Shown: piece after piece, positions 57,617-64,000 of the stretch
Position numbering within the stretch: position 1 is the first letter of the stretch
How the letters are laid out: each line of letters starts with the position of its first letter
Assembly: GCA_030949725.1 (NCBI GenBank)
Contig: JAUZSE010000006.1
Span: 165,806-229,805 of the forward strand
Direction of reading: 5' to 3'
Source: Sulfurovum sp.
GTDB taxonomy: Bacteria > Campylobacterota > Campylobacteria > Campylobacterales > Sulfurovaceae
DNA: 64,000 nucleotides
Program-made: the position numbers and the translations under genes
Notes under the pieces: generated by a model
Seen by the model: the letters and a program-made list of their open reading frames with translations, nothing else
Database searches by the model: none
What the model was told of the DNA's origin: nothing

Positions 57617-58774
57617 TTAATCCATTTGCTTTCTTAGAAAAGTAGGTACATCTAAAATATCTTCATTGTCGCTATGATAACCACCTACAACCATTTTGTT
57701 TACAGATTTAATAGTCTTAATATTAGAAGGGTTTATAGTTGGATTTAAAAGAGTCTCTTTTTTTTTCATTACAGGAACAGAAATAGCATTTTTATCTTCA
57801 AAACCAGTTGCAACGATAGTGATTCTCACTTCATCAATCTCCATAGACTCATTGGTTGTGGTACCAAAAATAACATCTGCATCTTCATCTGCACTCTCAT
57901 AGATAATTTCCATTGCTTCAGAAATACCGTTGAGTGGGTAGTTTGGATGTATATCAAACTGCACCAATACACCCATCGCACCATCGATAGAAATATTGTC
58001 AAGGAGTGGAGATTCAATAGCCATTTTTGCCGCATCATACGCTGCAGAAGTACCAGAACTGTATCCTGTACCCATCAGTGCTAATCCTCTATGGTTCATC
58101 ACTGTTTTTACATCGGCAAAGTCTAGGTTGATGTCATTGTCCCCATGCGAAAGGATCACTTTTGAAATACCACCTACGGCTTGAGATAAAATATCATCCA
58201 CCATTCTAAAACTTTCTTTGATTCCAAGATTCTTTTCAACAATAGAAAGAAGTTTTTCATTAGGAACAACAATGATAGAATCACTTTCACTTTTGAGTTC
58301 TTCTAGTCCTTCTTTTGCAAGTTTTGTTCTTTTACGACCTTCAAATTTAAACGGACTTGTAACGATAGAAACAGTAAGTGCACCTATCTCTTTTGCTGCT
58401 TGAGCAATGATAGGTGCAGCACCTGTACCTGTTCCACCACCAAGACCTGCAGAGATAAAGACAATGTCTGAACCCTCAAGCATAGTCTTGATATCTTCAA
58501 AGCTTTCTAGTGCAGCTTCTCTTCCTTTATCTGGAACCATTCCTGCACCCAAACCTCTGGTTGCATTAATCCCTAATTGTAACTTAAATGGTGCAAGTGA
58601 AGAATCTAATGCCTGAGAATCTGTATTTGCAACGATAAGATCAATACTACTAATGCCCTCATTGACCATATGGTTAATCATGTTTCCACCACCACCGCCG
58701 ACACCGATAGCTTTTATTTTTGCCCCATTGGTATGACATTTTGTTTCAATAATGTCTATTTTAAACTCTTCCAT
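57617..58774 (-). CDS. ftsZ: Cell division protein FtsZ
   Basis: FtsZ is the tubulin-like GTPase that forms the division ring. The GTP-binding motifs are KAIGVGGGGGNMINHM and GLGGGTGTGAAPI. The T7-loop region NLDFADVKTVMNHRGLALMG is present. The C-terminal peptide LDVPTFLRKQMD, which binds FtsA, is conserved. Length 385. It follows ftsA with a 35-base gap. Confidence 0.97.
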   Translation of the reverse strand: MEEFKIDIIETKCHTNGAKIKAIGVGGGGGNMINHMVNEGISSIDLIVANTDSQALDSSLAPFKLQLGINATRGLGAGMVPDKGREAALESFEDIKTMLEGSDIVFISAGLGGGTGTGAAPIIAQAAKEIGALTVSIVTSPFKFEGRKRTKLAKEGLEELKSESDSIIVVPNEKLLSIVEKNLGIKESFRMVDDILSQAVGGISKVILSHGDNDINLDFADVKTVMNHRGLALMGTGYSSGTSAAYDAAKMAIESPLLDNISIDGAMGVLVQFDIHPNYPLNGISEAMEIIYESADEDADVIFGTTTNESMEIDEVRITIVATGFEDKNAISVPVMKKKETLLNPTINPSNIKTIKSVNKMVVGGYHSDNEDILDVPTFLRKQMD

Positions 58775-58809
58775 TTTTTCCTCGCTTTATATGTTGTGTA
58801 TAGTATTGA

Positions 58810-60186
58810 TTAAAAAAGTTGCCTTGCCCAATTGGCTACTTTTTTAAGTGGATTCTTGTTTTCACCAAAATCTGGTAAATCGTCAAATATGATACTTCGT
58901 TCTTCTGTAATATCTTTTACTATTTTTTTACTTTTGATCTCTATGGGTTGTTCTATATCTTCTTCCATATGACCAATCTTGATGTTACTCAAATCATCTT
59001 GATATTTCTCTTTTGAATGCAATAACTCTTGTTGAAAATTGATCTCATATTGTGTATGACTACCAGAATTGTAAAGTAATAATCCAACTACAGTAGAAAA
59101 TGCAGGATCTTTTAATTCTTCGAAAAGTCCATTGAGTGTATGTGGGTATGCCACACGTACTGGCATACCAGAGAAGATGACTTGTGCCAACTCTCTGATA
59201 CCTTTGAGTTTTGTCATTCCCCCCGTAAGGATAAGTCCTGCACCTATTTGTTTTTTAAGTGTAGATTTATCTAAAGATTTAGAGAGAAGTATTAGTGCTT
59301 CTTCTACACGAGAATAAATGACAGAATGAACAATCTCTAAAGAAACCTCATTTTTACTTTCCTTATCACCAATAATAGGTAATTCTATCAGCTCATTACT
59401 GCTTTCTAATAAGTTACCATGACGTATTTTAACATTTTCAGCTATCTGTAAAGGTGTATGAAGTGCCATAGATAAATCATTGGTAATATGATTTGATCCC
59501 ACAGCCAAGAAGTCATTGTATTTGATGGAATTACCTGCATGAATAACAAGGTTGGATGTCTGTCCACCAAGATCAATGACCGCAACTCCAAGTTCTTTTT
59601 CATCTTCGTTCATCGTCGCTATAGCTGAAGCATATCCGCTAAGGACAATGCCATCTATATCTATACCTGCGGATCTAACGGCTTTTTTAAGATTTGAAAG
59701 GTTTGATTTTTGTGTCATAATGATATTGACATCTACTTCGAGTCTGCTAGCATTCATACCATAAGGATCTTCAATGTAGTCTTGCTCATCTACTCTGAAA
59801 TTATAAGGAAGAACGTGCACTACTTCATACTCATTCGGTACGTTTGCATTATAAAGTGCTGTTTGCATGACACGGTTTATCTCTTTAATAGATATCTCTT
59901 TATGTGGTATATTAACAATACCCGTGGAATTTAGGCTTTTTGCATAAGCATTAGAGATGGAAACAGTGGCAGAACCGATATTGCTTCCTGCCATACGTTT
60001 CGCATCATTAATAGCTTTTTTTATGGATTTTGAGGCAAGATCTATATTGATTATAGCACCTTTTTTAATGCCTTGTGACTTTATAATACCTTGACCTTGA
60101 AGCGTGACTCTATGGTCATCAATCTCTGCTATTAGAGCACATATTTTAGTGGAACCGATATCTATAGCTAAAATGGTATCACTCAA
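58810..60186 (-). CDS. ftsA: Cell division protein FtsA
   Basis: FtsA is an actin-like ATPase that ties FtsZ to the membrane. LAIDIGSTKICALIAE (phosphate 1), VAVIDLGGQTSNLVIHAGNS (phosphate 2) and GLILTGGMTKLKGI (adenosine motif) are in order. The C-terminus (NPLKKVANWARQLF) is an amphipathic membrane-targeting helix. Length 458. It overlaps the upstream gene by four bases. Confidence 0.95.
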   Translation of the reverse strand: MSDTILAIDIGSTKICALIAEIDDHRVTLQGQGIIKSQGIKKGAIINIDLASKSIKKAINDAKRMAGSNIGSATVSISNAYAKSLNSTGIVNIPHKEISIKEINRVMQTALYNANVPNEYEVVHVLPYNFRVDEQDYIEDPYGMNASRLEVDVNIIMTQKSNLSNLKKAVRSAGIDIDGIVLSGYASAIATMNEDEKELGVAVIDLGGQTSNLVIHAGNSIKYNDFLAVGSNHITNDLSMALHTPLQIAENVKIRHGNLLESSNELIELPIIGDKESKNEVSLEIVHSVIYSRVEEALILLSKSLDKSTLKKQIGAGLILTGGMTKLKGIRELAQVIFSGMPVRVAYPHTLNGLFEELKDPAFSTVVGLLLYNSGSHTQYEINFQQELLHSKEKYQDDLSNIKIGHMEEDIEQPIEIKSKKIVKDITEERSIIFDDLPDFGENKNPLKKVANWARQLF

Positions 60187-61658
60187 TTTGAAAGTCCTCC
60201 CATGTAGATTTCTGTTGGATATTTTTTATGTAACATTTTTATCAGATTTGATTCAAATGTACTTTTTTTTATTTTGTCAACAGTTTGTTTTACAAAACTT
60301 GTTTGATTCTCATCCATAGGCTGAAGTTTTTGCTCCAAGATGTTAAAAACAACGATTTTATTTGATATGTTTATCATACCCTTTTCTTGAGAGGATGTAA
60401 AGAGTTTTTGTAAGAATTGTAAACTTTCTTTATTATTTAATGGTTTTAGGCTAACACCATTTTCTAGCTTCACAAAATCTGATTGAATGGCATTATTTTG
60501 ATCAAAATTATCAAGTGTTGATTTTGCCAAAGTTAAAAGTGCTTCTTTCTTCGCTTGAGATGTATATAGTATATTTACTTCTTCTTTTGCATCTTCATAG
60601 GTCTTGATTTTTGGCAAAATAATATTTTCTATTTTGACTGTCGCATATTTGTCTTCTACAACTTTAGGTTTAAGAATGTCTCCTACAGATTTTTCCTGTA
60701 CTATGCCCCATAATTCATTTGAAAGTCTAGCATCAGCAAATGGAAGTGTTATTTTTTCACTGCTCTCAATCTTTCCTTTTTTGAATGCAATATACGCTTT
60801 CTGTGCTGTCTTTTTTGTTTTCTTTAACTTTAAATCTTTTTGGGCTAAAGTCTTGGCTTCATCAAAAGAAAGTTGTTTTCCTACTTCATTGGTATAATTA
60901 AAACTGTTTGCGTCATAATGTGCTTTAATCTCATCTTCGCTTACAACAGTATCATTACTTGGAGTCCAAACTACAGAAAGAGTAAACATTTGTTCTGTGA
61001 GGAAATTTTCTTTTTGCATCTCCCAAAATGTTTTCATTTTGGCTTCATCAACTACAAAGTCTACATCAGATTCTGTCAATACCATATAGGCTAATTTGTC
61101 ACTTACATTCATCCCCGCAGCAATGGCTTCTTCTTCAAAGGGTAAGGCATCTACAGTAAGGAGAGAAAGAGTCTTCTGAATGATGAGTTCTTCTCTTAGT
61201 GTATCTTCAAATACATTTGCCTTAAGTCTTTGGGCTCTAAGGTATCCATTATAGATTTCTTTATTGAAAATATCGTCTTTTTGAAATGTTTTGATATTTT
61301 TTAATCTGGTGACAATTTCTGCATCAGAGACAACAATACCGACTTCTTTGGCAAAATTAAGAATCTGAGCCTGAATTTCTAATTGGGAAAATGCCTGTTT
61401 GATCAGTCCCATTTCTTTGGCTTTTTTATCATCAAGCTTACCTTGCATAGCTTCATTGTATTGGCTGTATACATTACTGTAAACCATGTTGAGTTTCGTC
61501 TGCGTGATTTCAACGTCACCTACTTTGGCTACATTTCCTGCTTTAGAACCAAAACTATAACTTCCCCAACCTACAAATCCTGCACCAATAAATGCGATAG
61601 TTGCTATCCATATTGTCCATACAAGATATTTATTGTGTTTTTGCATCCAACTAATCAT
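60183..61658 (-). CDS. SurA/PpiD-type periplasmic folding factor (peptidyl-prolyl isomerase)
   Basis: The N-terminal anchor (KYLVWTIWIATIAFIGAGFV) and a SurA_N-like helical chaperone domain (VAKVGDVEITQTKLNMVYSN) are followed by a parvulin-like region (residues about 230-370, LPFADARLSNELWGIVQEKS). Such proteins assist folding at the outer face of the inner membrane. The length of 491 residues fits the PpiD-like group. Its place upstream of ftsA-ftsZ is typical of Campylobacterota. Isomerase residues are not clearly conserved. Confidence 0.8.
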   Translation of the reverse strand: MISWMQKHNKYLVWTIWIATIAFIGAGFVGWGSYSFGSKAGNVAKVGDVEITQTKLNMVYSNVYSQYNEAMQGKLDDKKAKEMGLIKQAFSQLEIQAQILNFAKEVGIVVSDAEIVTRLKNIKTFQKDDIFNKEIYNGYLRAQRLKANVFEDTLREELIIQKTLSLLTVDALPFEEEAIAAGMNVSDKLAYMVLTESDVDFVVDEAKMKTFWEMQKENFLTEQMFTLSVVWTPSNDTVVSEDEIKAHYDANSFNYTNEVGKQLSFDEAKTLAQKDLKLKKTKKTAQKAYIAFKKGKIESSEKITLPFADARLSNELWGIVQEKSVGDILKPKVVEDKYATVKIENIILPKIKTYEDAKEEVNILYTSQAKKEALLTLAKSTLDNFDQNNAIQSDFVKLENGVSLKPLNNKESLQFLQKLFTSSQEKGMINISNKIVVFNILEQKLQPMDENQTSFVKQTVDKIKKSTFESNLIKMLHKKYPTEIYMGGLSN

Positions 61659-61753
61659 ACTATATCTACTTTCAAATAAAAAATTTCTATATATTCTATC
61701 TAAAATAAGCTTGTCTCTAATGAATTTTACTGTGAATTATCTATATGGTATTC

Positions 61754-63160
61754 TTAGCGTATGAACGTGAGTAACCAAATATTAACAAAATAAAGACCTA
61801 AACTAAAGAAAAGCATCATCCCTATAAAATAAAGTGATTTCTTAGACTTTACAATCTCTAGAAATCTATCTGTCCCCACTTCTTTAACTGTAAATATAAA
61901 CAGTACCCAACCACCAATACTTCCAGCCAAAGCCAGTCCAGATGCACCCATTGGGTGCATAAGTAAAAGAGAAGCTGAGACAGAAACGACAAGAGAGTAC
62001 AGAGCAATCTTGGCTGCTTTGAGGTGTCTGTGTGAAGCATATAGAAAAAGTGAGAAGAGTTTTGCCAGTCCAAAAGGAAGCAGTCCTACCATATACATTT
62101 GGAGTACAGTCACCGTCTCAAGTGTTTGCAGCGATGTAAATTTACCTCTTTCAAAAAGTAGCCAAACAATGGGTTCTGCCAGTAAAATACCTCCAACCAT
62201 AGCAGCACCCAACAAAAAGGCAAGTAACCAAAAAGCTTGATGAAGGTTGGCGTATGCTTTTTCTTCTTGATTGTTCTTCAGTGCTTTTGAAACAGCAGGA
62301 AAGAGTACAGTAGCTGTAGCGATGGCGATGATGGCAAGCGGAAGTTGAAAGATACGGTTGGCATAAAAGAGGTAAGAGACAGAACCTGTCATGAGAAATG
62401 TGGCTAAAAGCGTGTCTATAAAAGCAGAGATTTGAGGGGTAGAGTTGCCGAGTATGCCTGGTAAAAAGAGAGATTTAAAATGTTTTTTCTCTTCTTCCAC
62501 ATCTTTGGTTTTTCTGTATTTCCATCCACCTATAAGTAGCTTATGTAGGTTAAAATTATATACGGCTATGAGATGAACTACAACCTGCAGCAGACCACCT
62601 ATGAGTACAGCAAAACTAAGTGCATAGGCTACGGTTTGAGGATCTTCTTTCATATAGATGTAGAGTGCTGTGATCATCGAAATGTTGAGTAGGGCTGTTG
62701 CCATCGCTGTGGTGGCAAAATGGTTTTTGTACTGTAAAAGTGTGGCTAAAAATGTGACGATAAAGATGAGGTCAAGGTACCAAAAGTTGATGGCTGTCAT
62801 AGGTGCAGTAAGGGCAATCTGTTCGCTGTCAAATCCTCCTGCCAAAAGCTTGGTGATGGGTTCAGGAAAAAAGGTGATGAGGAGTGAAAAAGCCATCAAA
62901 AAGAGTAAAAATCGTAAAAATATCGCAGTGGCAAACACCCCTTTATGGCTACTGGCTATAAAGGAGGGCATAAAAGCCTGAGTAAATGCTCCCTCTGCAA
63001 AAATACGACGAAAAAGATTGGGTAGTTTAAAGGCAATAAAGAACATATCTGACCAGATAGAAGCCCCAAGTGCAGAAGCCATAAGCACATCACGCCCTAG
63101 ACCCGTCACACGTGAAATCAAGATACCGAAACTGTTGGTGAAGATGGATTTTAATCGCAT
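61754..63160 (-). CDS. murJ: Lipid II flippase MurJ (MviN)
   Basis: MurJ flips the peptidoglycan precursor lipid II across the inner membrane. The N-terminal signature SFGILISRVTGLGRDVLMAS is clear. The protein has many membrane segments, and FRRIFAEGAFTQAFMPSF, typical of MurJ, is near residue 50. Length 468. It is divergent from cas6. Confidence 0.95.
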   Translation of the reverse strand: MRLKSIFTNSFGILISRVTGLGRDVLMASALGASIWSDMFFIAFKLPNLFRRIFAEGAFTQAFMPSFIASSHKGVFATAIFLRFLLFLMAFSLLITFFPEPITKLLAGGFDSEQIALTAPMTAINFWYLDLIFIVTFLATLLQYKNHFATTAMATALLNISMITALYIYMKEDPQTVAYALSFAVLIGGLLQVVVHLIAVYNFNLHKLLIGGWKYRKTKDVEEEKKHFKSLFLPGILGNSTPQISAFIDTLLATFLMTGSVSYLFYANRIFQLPLAIIAIATATVLFPAVSKALKNNQEEKAYANLHQAFWLLAFLLGAAMVGGILLAEPIVWLLFERGKFTSLQTLETVTVLQMYMVGLLPFGLAKLFSLFLYASHRHLKAAKIALYSLVVSVSASLLLMHPMGASGLALAGSIGGWVLFIFTVKEVGTDRFLEIVKSKKSLYFIGMMLFFSLGLYFVNIWLLTFIR

Positions 63161-63238
63161 GATGCTCTTTAATGTTAAGTTGTAAGCATTTTAGCGTAAT
63201 GTTGATTTGAATTTAAAAATTTAATGAAAAAATCTTGT

Positions 63239-63244
63239 TATACT
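63239..63244 (+). promoter_or_regulatory. Possible -10 box of cas6 (TATACT)
   Basis: TTGTTATACTTTG lies 31 bases before the ATG of cas6. A second TAAAAT-like box follows nearer the gene. The assignment is tentative. Confidence 0.3.
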
Positions 63245-63274
63245 TTGTGTGTTTAGATAAAATAAGGAAAAAAT

Positions 63275-63997
63275 ATGAAATACTTTGAACTGAAATGCAC
63301 GGCATATATAAAAAATGATATACACTTTACCCAGAGTTTTGAAATACTCTCTAAATATATAAATTTCTCTATGGCACAAGATATAACGCTTAAAGCCTTA
63401 CATGAGGAAAGAGGGTTTAAGCACTATAACTTTGGTGGGTTACTTCCTATAGAACGAGAGAAGATATATAGGAAAGGGAATACCTACCAATTTACTATAC
63501 GAGCCTTAGATGAAAACTTCATAGATAAACTTTCAAATACCATGAGACAAAATATAGATAACCCCAATCTACTTATAGTAGAAACCCATAAAAAAACGAT
63601 GAAACAATTTTTTATCACAGAACTCTACTCAGCTACGCCTGTCATCGCATCTCTACAAAACAAACGATTTTGGACAAAAGAAGATGATCTTATGCTGCTG
63701 CATAAACAGCTACAAGACAACCTAGAGAAGAAATACCAAGATTTTTTTGATGAACCCATAAAAGCCACACAAAACTTCATACAACTCTTTGAACTCAAAA
63801 ATCATAGATTACAGACGATACAAACTAGAAAAATAGATAAAAAAACAGGGAAAGTAACTTCTTTTAGGTTTTTTGGTAATAAGTTCCGTATTATTCCTAA
63901 TGAAGACGAAGTTTCTCAGAGGTTGGCATTTGTGGCTCTTGCATGTGGACTTGGGGAGAAGAATTCGTTTGGTGGTGGGTTTTGTTTATGGAACTAA
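63275..63997 (+). CDS. cas6: CRISPR-associated endoribonuclease Cas6
   Basis: Cas6 cuts the precursor CRISPR RNA within repeats. The 240-residue protein has an N-terminal ferredoxin-like domain (YFELKCTAYIKNDIHFTQSF) and the C-terminal glycine-rich loop GLGEKNSFGGGFC, the family's hallmark. An aromatic-basic stretch (FRFFGNKFRIIP) precedes the loop. It is the first gene of a CRISPR-Cas locus that must lie to the right. The subtype cannot be told from cas6 alone. Confidence 0.88.
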   Translation: MKYFELKCTAYIKNDIHFTQSFEILSKYINFSMAQDITLKALHEERGFKHYNFGGLLPIEREKIYRKGNTYQFTIRALDENFIDKLSNTMRQNIDNPNLLIVETHKKTMKQFFITELYSATPVIASLQNKRFWTKEDDLMLLHKQLQDNLEKKYQDFFDEPIKATQNFIQLFELKNHRLQTIQTRKIDKKTGKVTSFRFFGNKFRIIPNEDEVSQRLAFVALACGLGEKNSFGGGFCLWN

Positions 63998-64000
63998 TGG

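Noticed and set aside
63160..64000. CRISPR array near cas6
   Set aside because: No regularly spaced repeats are present before the window ends.

Overview
The window looks like a chromosomal segment of an AT-rich Campylobacterota (epsilonproteobacterium), most likely close to Sulfurovum or Sulfurimonas. The core genes point there: ppiD-like/ftsA/ftsZ in a row, rpmH-rnpA-yidC-jag-mnmE, a dimeric-type dUTPase, a UPF0323 lipoprotein, nspC of the norspermidine/spermidine route, and tamA-tamB. This placement is inferred from gene content and order; no species call is possible without a search.

Positions 1-33100 are an accessory island of defence and conflict genes, heavily decayed. Its backbone is a family of about 245-residue proteins with a PD-(D/E)XK-like core, present in eight full, broken or partial copies. 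Copies are often coupled by ATGA overlaps to larger partner genes: an AAA-like ATPase with a C-terminal nuclease domain, a single-chain restriction-modification-specificity protein, and an Rpn-type nuclease. Between them lie two HicAB toxin-antitoxin loci, a PemK/MazF-type toxin with its antitoxin, two DUF262 (GmrSD-like) genes, and five IS copies of three kinds. A three-gene operon (compact superfamily I helicase, unknown protein, methyltransferase-fold protein; 18175-22214) matches no defence system I can name. Many small fragments of the same genes are scattered about, so the island has been rearranged repeatedly by recombination and transposition.

Positions 33100-64000 are mostly core genome: a potassium channel with an RCK-like domain, gpsA, tamA-tamB, a hybrid sensor kinase, nspC, the rpmH-to-mnmE ribosome/membrane-insertion/tRNA-modification cluster, envelope lipoproteins, dut, a glutathionylspermidine-synthase-like gene, a PhoX-like phosphatase with a diheme lipoprotein, then ftsZ, ftsA, a periplasmic folding factor and murJ on the minus strand. 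A cas6 gene starts at the right edge, so a CRISPR-Cas locus probably continues outside. No CRISPR array, tRNA or rRNA was seen inside the window.

Single-base frameshifts, many of them in A or T runs, occur throughout, including in core genes (channel, tamA, hybrid kinase; nspC outside an A/T run). Some may be sequencing errors. The island also carries undeniable decay (nonsense codon, deletions, IS insertions). Frameshifted genes are therefore annotated over their full extent with the break position given.
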